From Deltaproteobacteria bacterium (lineage in GTDB: Bacteria; Desulfobacterota; Desulfobacteria; Desulfobacterales; Desulfatirhabdiaceae), in NCBI GenBank assembly GCA_021778975.1, contig JAJYBO010000045.1, positions 1 through 14,707 of the forward strand: DNA of 14,707 bases, written 5' to 3'. The translations under genes were made by a program, and so were the position numbers. Within the stretch, counting starts at the first letter, position 1, and every line of letters begins with the position of its first letter. This document shows, in pieces, positions 1 to 6,815 of this stretch. Below the pieces are notes generated by a model. The model saw only the letters and a list, made by a program, of their open reading frames with translations, searched no databases and had not been told where the DNA came from.

Positions 1-655
1 TCAGGATAACCGCTATCCGCCGGTAAAGTTCATGCGTTTGCTCCGGTGATAGAAAGCCGATACGTCGCTCCGAATCCCAGACATGTGTTCTGAAGCACTG
101 GCTCTCCGGATCGAACGCCATATGAAATTCATGAAAGCCCTCGCACCATTCGGCCAAAAACATCTTGAATTGGACATGGTTTTCGAGAGCGATATCCGCG
201 TAATCAAACACCATCGGAAGAAAGCTGGCAGAAACAGAAGCATTCAGGCGTTGAAGCAGACAGAACTCGCGATGGATACATCCCTTCCCGACCTCCGAAA
301 CGGCCACGTTGACAGCAAAGTCTTTCCGAAAGGTTCGCCCCTGAATTTCAATTCGGCAGGGATGATAAAATGCACCGTGTTTTATCAGAAAGATGTGAAT
401 GCCACAGATGGCATCCGAACTGTACGAAAGCCCTGTATCTCGGGAAAGCACCCGAATGACGACACGGTAGTTATCCGCTTCGAGAAAACGGCGAACCGCC
501 ATGAAATAATCGCCATATGTCGGGGCCACCCGATCCGAAACAGCAGCGTCCGTTCGCCCCGGAGAATCCGGCAGTGGGCGCTCCCATATCCCCCCGGATG
601 CTTCCACACGATCCGCCGCGGATGCCAGATAGTAGCAAAAAACATTTCCCGACAT
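1..655 (-). CDS. Uncharacterised protein, possibly protein-kinase-like fold (partial, runs off left edge)
   Basis: I translated this minus-strand frame by hand. It is open from an ATG at 655 to the window edge, giving 218 residues without a stop, so the C-terminus is missing. The ATG lies 3 bp after the TPR gene's stop, which implies one transcript. Visible landmarks are a beta-rich stretch near residues 99-119 (HPCRIEIQGRTFRKDFAVNV), a conserved-looking Glu in HREF (about 130) followed by a helix, a hydrophobic strand FLPMVFDY (about 145), and a possible hinge FLAEWCEGFHEFH (about 167-179). That order resembles the N-lobe and hinge of protein-kinase or aminoglycoside-phosphotransferase folds, but no clear ATP-binding Lys or glycine loop is seen. 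A catalytic loop, if present, lies outside the window. The family is not firmly recognised; the kinase idea is inference. No signal peptide or membrane segment is visible, so it is probably cytoplasmic. Confidence 0.6.
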   Translation of the reverse strand, partial: MSGNVFCYYLASAADRVEASGGIWERPLPDSPGRTDAAVSDRVAPTYGDYFMAVRRFLEADNYRVVIRVLSRDTGLSYSSDAICGIHIFLIKHGAFYHPCRIEIQGRTFRKDFAVNVAVSEVGKGCIHREFCLLQRLNASVSASFLPMVFDYADIALENHVQFKMFLAEWCEGFHEFHMAFDPESQCFRTHVWDSERRIGFLSPEQTHELYRRIAVIL

Positions 656-658
656 GCG

Positions 659-1291
659 TCAGGAATCTTTCCGGCGCAGTAGCTCGATTTCGTCACGGAT
701 CTGGGGAGCGACATCATAACCGAGTTCAATGGCGCGATCATAGTGCTGAATTGCCAGGGCGCTGTCCCCTTTTTCTAAACAGGCGATAGCCAGATTGTTG
801 TGAACGATGGGAAAGTCCGGTTCGATTTCCAGAGCCTTCTGACTGGTTTCAATGCTTTTTTCGAGCATCCCCTTCATTAAATAGGCATTGGCCAGCGTCG
901 CAAACGCTTGCACATACCTGAAATTGAAATAGGTGGCTCTTTCAAGGGCTGTAATGGCCTCATCAATATTGCCGCGCTGAAGCTCCACAAAACCGATATT
1001 GCCGTAGCCTTCGGAAAATCCGGGGCGGATTTTTACCGCTTCCCGGTTATACGCCAGGCACCCCTCCATGTCTCCCCTGTGAAGGCAAAGCCCGCCAAGC
1101 TGCACATAGGCTTCCGCCAGACTGGGACTGCACTCGATGGCCGCTTTCAGCTCCACTTCCGCTTCCTCGAACTGCCTCAATCCCAACAGCGCCACCGCCA
1201 GATTGTAGTGAGATGTGCCACACTCCGGATTCTGGTCAATAATCTTTCGCTGAGTGGCAATATACGCTTGCGCATTTTCAGCTTTTTGCAT
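659..1291 (-). CDS. Tetratricopeptide repeat protein (five TPRs)
   Basis: The 210-residue protein is almost entirely TPR. Five consecutive 34-residue units start near residues 23, 57, 91, 125 and 159, each with the W/Y-L-G/A-A pattern of helix A and the A-P ending (for example ALEIEP, AVKIRP, AIECSP). There is no signal peptide or membrane span, so it should be a cytoplasmic protein-protein interaction scaffold. The ATG at 1291 is supported by an AGGAA about 8 nt upstream. The next gene starts 3 bp after its TGA, so the two are probably cotranscribed and the TPR protein may act with that uncharacterised partner. TPR content alone gives no specific function. A consensus TTGACA with a poor -10 lies about 90-120 bp upstream. 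Confidence 0.88.
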   Translation of the reverse strand: MQKAENAQAYIATQRKIIDQNPECGTSHYNLAVALLGLRQFEEAEVELKAAIECSPSLAEAYVQLGGLCLHRGDMEGCLAYNREAVKIRPGFSEGYGNIGFVELQRGNIDEAITALERATYFNFRYVQAFATLANAYLMKGMLEKSIETSQKALEIEPDFPIVHNNLAIACLEKGDSALAIQHYDRAIELGYDVAPQIRDEIELLRRKDS

Positions 1292-1382
1292 AAGAAATAT
1301 TCCTCGATGATTTAAAAAATGATATCAGGCGGCTTTAATGCCTACCTGGCTTTTGTAGCTTCAGACATAAAGAAGGAGCAGG

Positions 1383-1409
1383 TTACTATTTTTGGACAAA
1401 TTTTGTCAA
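1383..1409 (-). promoter_or_regulatory. Weak candidate sigma70 promoter for the TPR operon
   Basis: On the minus strand a perfect TTGACA (1404-1409) is followed after 15 nt by TAGTAA (1383-1388, 3 of 6 to TATAAT). It lies about 90 nt upstream of the TPR start. The short spacer and poor -10 make this tentative. Confidence 0.3.
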
Positions 1410-1508
1410 CCAGGCTTTTCAGACGATCCGCTCCGCTCAAAACACGGACAGGTTTGACGGTTTCATTAGAAATAGAATTTCGAACGGCTTCGTAAAAGGA
1501 GAATCATC

Positions 1509-2729
1509 ATGACAGTTTCATGGTCTTTTGACGACATAACGCCTCGTGACGAGATTGCACTGCGAATTCAGCGATTACAGGCAAAACTTCAAAAACATCA
1601 GATAGAAGGCGCTCTCATCCTTCAGAACTCGGATTTATTTTATTTTGCCGGCACCATCCAGCAATCTCATCTCTATATACCGGCGGAAGGCGCTCCGTTG
1701 TTGATGGTGCGAAAAAGTTTTGAACGCGCCCGGATGGAATCCGGAATTCCCCATATCGTTCCGCTTTCCGGAACGGGCCAAATTGCGACACTGTTGACGG
1801 ATAACGGCTTCACCATCCCCGAAACATTGGGGCTGGAACTGGATGTAATCCCCGCCCAGACCTATCTGCAACTGACACAATTATTGCCTCAAACCCGCAT
1901 GATCGGGGTCTCTCATCTGATCCGGGAAGTGCGCGCCATAAAGTCTTCGTACGAAATTGACATCATGCGGGAAGCCGCTCGATGCTCGGATACGGTATTC
2001 GCCTGTGTGCCGCAGATTCTCAGGGAAGGAATGACAGAAATTGAACTTGCCGGGCAGATAGAAGCCCATGCCCGGAAACTGGGACATCAAGGTGTGGTGC
2101 GCATGCGCCTCTGGGGAAACGAGCTGTTTTACGGCCATCTGATGTGCGGCGCATCCGCAGCGGTGCCAAGTTACCTGGCGTCGCCAACCGGCGGCGCCGG
2201 TATCAGCCCGTCCATCGCTCAAGGACCTGGTTCCAACAGGATAGAACGGCATGAACCCGTCCTGGTGGATTATGTTTTTGTCTGTAAAGGCTATCTGTCC
2301 GACCAGACTCGAATTTTTTCAATCGGCAGGATTTCCGACGATTTGATCGAGGCGCACATGGCCATGCTGGAACTTCAAACGATCATAAAAGAAAAAGCCA
2401 AACCCGGTGTCAGCGCGGGCCAGGTCTATGCACTGGCGCTTCAATGGGTGGAAGATGCTGGATATGCAGAATATTTCATGGGATCAGGCAACCAGCGGAT
2501 ACGCTTTATCGGACATGGCATTGGTCTTGAACTGGACGAATATCCCTTTCTGGCCGCCGGGCAGAAAACACTGCTTGAAAAAAACATGGTCATTGCCCTG
2601 GAGCCAAAGCTGGTATTTCCGGGCCGCGGGGTGGTCGGCATCGAAAACACCCACATCGTCACCGCCGACGGACTTACCCCCCTGACACGCTATCGGGAAG
2701 ATATCATCGAAACCCCCGTACACTTGTGA
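1509..2729 (+). CDS. M24 family Xaa-Pro peptidase (creatinase N-terminal domain plus pita-bread metallopeptidase domain)
   Basis: The 406-residue protein has the two-domain architecture of bacterial Xaa-Pro aminopeptidases and dipeptidases: a creatinase-like N-terminal domain (about 15-145) and an M24 catalytic domain (about 150-395). All five dinuclear-metal ligands are visible: Asp254 (VLVDYVF), Asp265 (YLSDQTR), His336 (FIGHGIGLE), Glu365 (IALEPK) and Glu379 (GIENT). It should therefore be active, cleaving N-terminal residues before proline in cytosolic peptides. The family does not fix whether it acts as aminopeptidase (PepP/YpdF type) or prolidase (PepQ type). The start ATG follows AAAAGGAG with good spacing. 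There is no signal peptide. It is monocistronic and ends at a strong terminator facing the rplM-rpsI operon. Its upstream region carries a 14 bp copy of the inverted-repeat end found at 10298-10311. Confidence 0.92.
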   Translation: MTVSWSFDDITPRDEIALRIQRLQAKLQKHQIEGALILQNSDLFYFAGTIQQSHLYIPAEGAPLLMVRKSFERARMESGIPHIVPLSGTGQIATLLTDNGFTIPETLGLELDVIPAQTYLQLTQLLPQTRMIGVSHLIREVRAIKSSYEIDIMREAARCSDTVFACVPQILREGMTEIELAGQIEAHARKLGHQGVVRMRLWGNELFYGHLMCGASAAVPSYLASPTGGAGISPSIAQGPGSNRIERHEPVLVDYVFVCKGYLSDQTRIFSIGRISDDLIEAHMAMLELQTIIKEKAKPGVSAGQVYALALQWVEDAGYAEYFMGSGNQRIRFIGHGIGLELDEYPFLAAGQKTLLEKNMVIALEPKLVFPGRGVVGIENTHIVTADGLTPLTRYREDIIETPVHL

Positions 2730-2768
2730 AAAGAAGAAATCGCAGCTTTGGAAATCACCCCACCAAAT

Positions 2769-2813
2769 AAAAACCGCCGGTTCAAGAGCAAGGCTCATGA
2801 ACCGGCGGTTTTT
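2769..2813. terminator. Bidirectional rho-independent terminator
   Basis: A perfect 16 bp stem pairs AAAAACCGCCGGTTCA (2769-2784) with its complement (2798-2813). The 13 nt loop holds a further GAG/CTC pairing. A-tract and T-tract flanks on the two sides make it functional in both directions, as expected between the convergent peptidase gene (plus) and rpsI (minus). Confidence 0.93.
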
Positions 2814-2856
2814 ATACAATCTGGATGTTGTAAAAAAACGAAACCGTATGACGCGA

Positions 2857-3252
2857 TTAACGTTTTGAGAACTGATAACGGGCGCGCGCCGCACGCTGAC
2901 CGTATTTCTTACGTTCTTTGATCCTGGGATCTCGTGTAATAAAACCAGCTCGTTTCAAAACCTGACGCAGACTGGGATCCACCTGAATCAATGCGCGGGT
3001 GATGCCATGCCGAATGGCCCCGGCCTGACCATTGACCCCGCCTCCCAAAACACGCACCCTGACATCGAACGATTCAATATTGTTGGTAAGCGCCAGTGGT
3101 TGAGACACCATGGCCCTCGCGGCCGCCACTGAAAAATAATCATTCACCGGTTTTTCGTTCACCATGATGATTCCTTTTCCAGGCTTTAACCACGTTCTGG
3201 CTATGGCGCTTTTACGTCTTCCTGTTGCATAGTAAACGTTTTCTCTATCCAT
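2857..3252 (-). CDS. rpsI: 30S ribosomal protein S9
   Basis: The 131-residue protein has the full S9 pattern: YYATGRRKSAIARTWL at the N-terminus, the signature GGGVNGQAGAIRHGITRAL in the middle, and the basic C-terminal tail ending QFSKR, which in S9 reaches toward the P-site tRNA in the 30S subunit. Length is normal for the family (about 130). The ATG at 3252 lies 23 bp after the rplM stop, the usual rplM-rpsI operon order, so both should be made from the promoter upstream of rplM. The operon ends at the hairpin at 2769-2813. No missing key residues are seen. Confidence 0.98.
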   Translation of the reverse strand: MDRENVYYATGRRKSAIARTWLKPGKGIIMVNEKPVNDYFSVAAARAMVSQPLALTNNIESFDVRVRVLGGGVNGQAGAIRHGITRALIQVDPSLRQVLKRAGFITRDPRIKERKKYGQRAARARYQFSKR

Positions 3253-3275
3253 ATATTACCCCGGTTTGATGAAAA

Positions 3276-3710
3276 TTATAGTGAAAGATTCGTCGGCTGC
3301 TGGGCTTCGTGCGGATGTCTGTCTCCGGCATACACCTTCAGCTTTCCGAGCATCTTGTCTCCGAGACTGTTTTTGGGCAGCATCCCCTTGACCGCGAAAC
3401 GAATAATGTCTTCAGGACGTTTCACAAGAAGTTTGGCTGCGGTAATAGACTTGATGCCACCCGTATATCCACTGTGATGATAATACGTCTTTTGCGCCCA
3501 CTTCTTTCCGGTAAGCATCACCTTATCGGCGTTGATAACGATCACCCAATCGCCCATATCGGCATGCGGCGTAAAGTTGGGGCTGCATTTTCCTCTCAGC
3601 CGGGAAGCGATGGATGACGCAAGCCTTCCTAAAATGGCTTCTTTGGCGTCCACCACATACCACTTGCCCGGATTGTCTGAATCATTGAAGCTGCACGTAT
3701 ATTTTTTCAC
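3276..3710 (-). CDS. rplM: 50S ribosomal protein L13
   Basis: The 144-residue protein matches L13 throughout: KWYVVDAKEAILGRLAS near the N-terminus, DMGDWVIVINADKV, the KTYYHHSGYTGG segment, and GMLPKNSLGDKMLGKLKVY followed by HPHEAQQP near the end. L13 is an early-assembling 50S protein. The start is GTG (3708-3710) with GGAG about 10 nt upstream. The nearby ATG is followed directly by TGA and cannot be used. It is the first gene of rplM-rpsI. Only 73 bp separate it from the upstream glucan synthase gene on the same strand, and a good promoter sits in that gap, so its expression should be independent of that gene. The predicted leader is about 30 nt, leaving little room for a structured autoregulatory leader. 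Confidence 0.98.
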   Translation of the reverse strand: MKKYTCSFNDSDNPGKWYVVDAKEAILGRLASSIASRLRGKCSPNFTPHADMGDWVIVINADKVMLTGKKWAQKTYYHHSGYTGGIKSITAAKLLVKRPEDIIRFAVKGMLPKNSLGDKMLGKLKVYAGDRHPHEAQQPTNLSL

Positions 3711-3746
3711 GACTCACATTCTCCTGATAAATAATTTAACTCTATG

Positions 3747-3775
3747 AATCTATGCTAATACACAGATTCTGTCAA
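3747..3775 (-). promoter_or_regulatory. Sigma70-type promoter for rplM-rpsI
   Basis: The minus strand reads TTGACA (3770-3775), a 17 nt spacer, then TAGATT (3747-3752, 4 of 6 to consensus). It sits in the 73 bp between the glucan synthase stop and the rplM GTG, with a predicted start site about 30 nt before the GTG. Confidence 0.6.
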
Positions 3776-3783
3776 TATAATTC

Positions 3784-6429
3784 TTATCCATTTTCCGCCC
3801 GCCGGGTAAAAAACCGAAGCCCGATTTTCCGCGGCGCCCAAACAGGGCGAGGACGGGTCTGGGGAACAAGCGCCGGAATCACATTGATCATGGACATCAG
3901 TACCGCGGCGCCGTACGGCAGCGATTGCAACATCATCACCCCGACCCACAGCAGGATTTCGGGATTGTCCGTTCCGTGCTTGGCGATAATGAGGGCTGAA
4001 ACCAGGCAGAACCCTGCAAACATAACCATTTCTTCCCAGGCCATCAAAACGCCTTTGATCACGGCCTTCTGGTTTTCGCACTTCGGCGTTCGCAAGAAAG
4101 GTTTGTTGGAAGATATCACGCCGGAAAGCATCGCCTTTCCTATCGTATGGCTCAACGCCATCCCGGCCAGCGCAGCGCCTATCCGCTGCTTCAGCGTGCA
4201 ATGAACTCTCACTTTGTATAACCAGAAAAAATGCAGCAGTCTAAAGGCGAATACCGCCACAGATGGAAACAGCAGGATATACAGCGGCTGCCCCAGATAT
4301 CGAGGAAGCAGAATGACCCCGACGGCCCAGAGCAGCGTTGTCCATGAAATAAGTACGTTCAGCCCATCACCAAACCAGGGAAGCCATCCGGCGACAAAAT
4401 GATATTTCTGTCCCAGCGTCAATCCGGAGGCGTCATTCCAGGGCAAAAACTTTTTCCAGTGGCCCTTGATGATCTGCATGGCGCCATACGCCCATCGAAA
4501 CCGCTGACGTTTATAACCGGCAAAGGAATCTGGCGTAAGACCGTGACCGAAACTTTCGGCGACATATACGGATTCATACCCGGCATCCATCAACCGCAAT
4601 CCCAGCTCGGAGTCCTCGCAGATACACCACTCGCCCCAATTTCCCACGGTGTCCAGCGCATGTTTGCGGATCAGCGTCATGGTGCCGTGCTGAATAATGG
4701 CATCCCGTTCATTCCGATGCACCATTCCGATCTGAAAGAACCCGTGATACTCAAAATTGCACATTTCCTTGAACTGATTGCCTTCCCACTCCCGATGATC
4801 CTGAGGCGCCTGAACAAATCCGACCCTGGGATTGTCAAAATAAGGCGTCATGGATTTCAGCCAGTCTGGACGCACCACATAATCGCTGTCCACAATACCC
4901 ACAACCTGAACATCCGGGGCGGTCATGCTCAACCCGAAATTGAGCGCGCCGGCCTTGAACCCTTTCCACTTTCCCAGATGAAAAAACCGGAATTTAGGCC
5001 CCAGTTTTTCACAATAATCCCGCACTGGCTCCCATACGGCAGAATCCACCGTATTGTTGTCTATGACCAGCACCTCATAGTCCGGATAGTCCAGCCGGTT
5101 CAGGCTGTCGAGAGTTTTTGCCACCATATCGGGGGGTTCATTGCAAATCGCCAAATGCAGCGATACTTTGGGAAACGGCCTGTCAAACGCGGGAGTCAGC
5201 GGGTGAAACACCCGTTTGAGACCCTTGGGCCACAGCATCTCCGCCATTTCAAACCCGTTGATGAGCACCACCAGCAGAAGCCCCGCCTGAAGGGGCAGCA
5301 ACAGACCCCAGATCAGGGTTTCAGCCGGAAGCAGGTCGTGAAGCCACGGAGACGCGATCATCCAGGTCAGACCGGACATGCTGAGCTGGATTACCATCGC
5401 GAAGAAGAGTTGCGCATTATAGGGCTGATCCTGTTGACGCCCCAGATATGCGGAAAGAAAAAACATCCCCATCAGCGTGGATATAATCACCGGGATGACA
5501 ACCGTCGAAGACCGATCCACGGGGCCGACCATGGCAATCTTCAAATGGCGGTTCCTGTCGAACACCCCCCAGTGCGCGCCCATCACCCCCTCCAGCCCCA
5601 CCTTCCAGGGCTGATCGAAAGCTTCCATAATGAAATAATCAATTTTGTTGGCTCTGGCCATATTGAAAAAGCCCCGGAGGAACAGGGCCTCATTGACAAT
5701 GCTGGGTTTGGCGGGGCCGCGACGTTCTCCATGACTCGGCCAGCCCACTTCCGCAATCAGCACATGTTTGTCCGGATATGCCTGCTGTACCTGATGATAA
5801 CGGTCCAAAACCCAGCCCAGCGCATGATTGAACGGAATTTTCTCCCAGTAGGGCAGAATATGGATGGCGATAAAATCAACATTTTTCGCCAGTTCCGGAT
5901 TGTTGATCCAGACATCCCAGGGTTCAGCCGTGCTGACAGGACACGGGACCTGCTCGCGCACCCTGCGAATGTAACCGATCAGTTCCTTGACCGTCAGATC
6001 GCCCCGAAGTATGGATTCATTGCCCACGATAACCCGTTTGATCGTGGAGGTATAAGTCCTGGCGTTACGGATAAGATTGCGGATTTCCAGTTCATTGCGC
6101 TCTCTGTTCTGATCGAGCCATGCGCCGGCGGTAACGCTCAACCCATAGCGCGCCGCCATGCCGGGGATATCCTCAAATCCATCAATAGAAGAATAGGTTC
6201 GCACACTCCGCGTCACCCCCCGCAGCATATTCAGATCTTTGTCTATTTGATCGGGACGCGGAAATATCTTCTCCATAGGGTTTTGCCCTCTGTGATACGG
6301 GCTGAAAGAAACCCCATGAATTTTGTCAAACCATGGCGGCGCTTCCGGCGCGGGACGGTTCAGCGCAAACCATATGGCAAGATTGGCGCATATTGCCAAA
6401 CACACTATTGAATATTTTATTTTTTGCAT
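3784..6429 (-). CDS. GH17-GT2 fusion, NdvB-like beta-glucan synthase/transglucosylase (membrane protein)
   Basis: The 881-residue protein starts with a signal-anchor helix (about 8-24). Residues about 36-300 form a periplasmic GH17 domain with the proton donor Glu138 (VIVGNES) and nucleophile Glu227 (LIAEVGWPS). Several membrane helices (about 309-395) lead to a cytoplasmic GT2 domain with Asp457 (LVIDNN), the D-x-D Asp514/Asp516 (GIVDSDYV), Asp606 (CICEDSE) and QRFRW (642-646). More membrane helices (about 690-850) follow. This is the architecture of NdvB-like proteins of proteobacteria, where GT2 makes a beta-linked glucan from UDP-glucose and the GH17 part is a beta-1,3-glucan transglucosylase. 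All catalytic residues are present; the product is inferred as periplasmic or secreted beta-1,3-type glucan. I chose the ATG at 6429 over a GTG three codons upstream (6438) because GGTGGA lies just before it. It looks monocistronic with a promoter at 6569-6597. Confidence 0.9.
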   Translation of the reverse strand: MQKIKYSIVCLAICANLAIWFALNRPAPEAPPWFDKIHGVSFSPYHRGQNPMEKIFPRPDQIDKDLNMLRGVTRSVRTYSSIDGFEDIPGMAARYGLSVTAGAWLDQNRERNELEIRNLIRNARTYTSTIKRVIVGNESILRGDLTVKELIGYIRRVREQVPCPVSTAEPWDVWINNPELAKNVDFIAIHILPYWEKIPFNHALGWVLDRYHQVQQAYPDKHVLIAEVGWPSHGERRGPAKPSIVNEALFLRGFFNMARANKIDYFIMEAFDQPWKVGLEGVMGAHWGVFDRNRHLKIAMVGPVDRSSTVVIPVIISTLMGMFFLSAYLGRQQDQPYNAQLFFAMVIQLSMSGLTWMIASPWLHDLLPAETLIWGLLLPLQAGLLLVVLINGFEMAEMLWPKGLKRVFHPLTPAFDRPFPKVSLHLAICNEPPDMVAKTLDSLNRLDYPDYEVLVIDNNTVDSAVWEPVRDYCEKLGPKFRFFHLGKWKGFKAGALNFGLSMTAPDVQVVGIVDSDYVVRPDWLKSMTPYFDNPRVGFVQAPQDHREWEGNQFKEMCNFEYHGFFQIGMVHRNERDAIIQHGTMTLIRKHALDTVGNWGEWCICEDSELGLRLMDAGYESVYVAESFGHGLTPDSFAGYKRQRFRWAYGAMQIIKGHWKKFLPWNDASGLTLGQKYHFVAGWLPWFGDGLNVLISWTTLLWAVGVILLPRYLGQPLYILLFPSVAVFAFRLLHFFWLYKVRVHCTLKQRIGAALAGMALSHTIGKAMLSGVISSNKPFLRTPKCENQKAVIKGVLMAWEEMVMFAGFCLVSALIIAKHGTDNPEILLWVGVMMLQSLPYGAAVLMSMINVIPALVPQTRPRPVWAPRKIGLRFFTRRAENG

Positions 6430-6568
6430 TGATTCCACCCATTCTGACCATCTATCGCGTTGTCGCCGATAGCGGAAATACTGACGTTCAGGTTTATCAT
6501 TTCAAAGGTTACGGCACAACGCCGGCAGTCATCCATCAACCGCCAACACGTTGTTTTGTAAACCAGAT

Positions 6569-6597
6569 ATGTTATTTCAACTTGTGAATGGTGTCAA
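6569..6597 (-). promoter_or_regulatory. Sigma70-type promoter for the GH17-GT2 gene
   Basis: The minus strand shows a perfect TTGACA (6592-6597), a 17 nt spacer and TAACAT (6569-6574, 4 of 6). The predicted start site near 6562 leaves a leader of about 130 nt before the ATG. I saw no recognisable riboswitch in that leader. Confidence 0.5.
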
Positions 6598-6675
6598 GAA
6601 ATCTGTATCGCCGCCGCTACGAACGCCATGACGAAGAAAGATTCGGAACGGGGGGCATAACCGTTCAAAGTATAA

Positions 6676-6704
6676 TTGACCCTAAGAGACGTTTCGATTA
6701 TGAT
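6676..6704 (+). promoter_or_regulatory. Sigma70-type promoter for the LpoA-like lipoprotein gene
   Basis: TTGACC (6676-6681, 5 of 6), a 17 nt spacer and TATGAT (6699-6704, 5 of 6) form a strong match. The predicted start site near 6711 gives a leader of about 100 nt. It is the only good promoter upstream of the lipoprotein and may also serve waaA. Confidence 0.6.
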
Positions 6705-6800
6705 ACATCGTTCATGTGGAAATGATAAAAACGGTATGGTATCACCGCGGAATGGTTCTACGAGGTTATCATCGTTTCCGCCGATCTGAAGAGGAGGACA

Positions 6801-6815
6801 ATGCTGTCACCATGA
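6801..6815 (+). other. Four-codon upstream ORF overlapping the lipoprotein start (ATGA)
   Basis: The sequence ATGCTGTCACCATGA encodes Met-Leu-Ser-Pro-stop and its last four bases contain the ATG of the lipoprotein gene. The strong Shine-Dalgarno AGGAGG (6792-6797) lies 3 nt before this mini-ORF and 14 nt before the lipoprotein ATG, so neither spacing is ideal. Translational coupling is possible but may be coincidence. Confidence 0.3.

Larger units (their letters stand above)
6430..6811. other. Divergent intergenic region (382 bp) between the glucan synthase and LpoA-like genes
   Basis: This gene-free stretch holds two good back-to-back promoter candidates (6569-6597 minus; 6676-6704 plus), two leaders of about 100-130 nt, and a four-codon ORF at 6801-6815. 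A perfect TATAAT at 6671-6676 has no matching -35. I saw no RNA gene, direct-repeat operator or coding remnant. Confidence 0.6.

Noticed and set aside
83..682. Plus-strand 199-codon open frame at the left end
   Set aside because: The minus-strand frame from 655 is open to the edge, follows the TPR gene by 3 bp and has more protein-like composition, so this is its antisense shadow.
385..741. Minus-strand 118-codon frame overlapping the end of the TPR gene
   Set aside because: It overlaps both the TPR gene and the better-supported downstream gene in a different frame and has an unlikely composition.
1454..1478. TTGACG ... TAGAAT as a promoter for the M24 peptidase gene
   Set aside because: The spacer is only 13 nt; no hexamer at 16-18 nt matches a -10.
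4399..6411. Long plus-strand open frame (670 codons) opposite the GH17-GT2 gene
   Set aside because: It is wholly antisense to a gene with clear catalytic motifs in two domains, and its translation shows no recognisable domain. It is a shadow of biased codon use.
6671..6676. Perfect TATAAT as a promoter for the lipoprotein gene
   Set aside because: No -35-like hexamer lies 16-18 nt upstream (the positions are GC-rich), while a better two-box promoter starts at 6676.
6716..6811. Upstream start of the lipoprotein gene
   Set aside because: It would place 32 charged residues before a textbook lipoprotein signal peptide.
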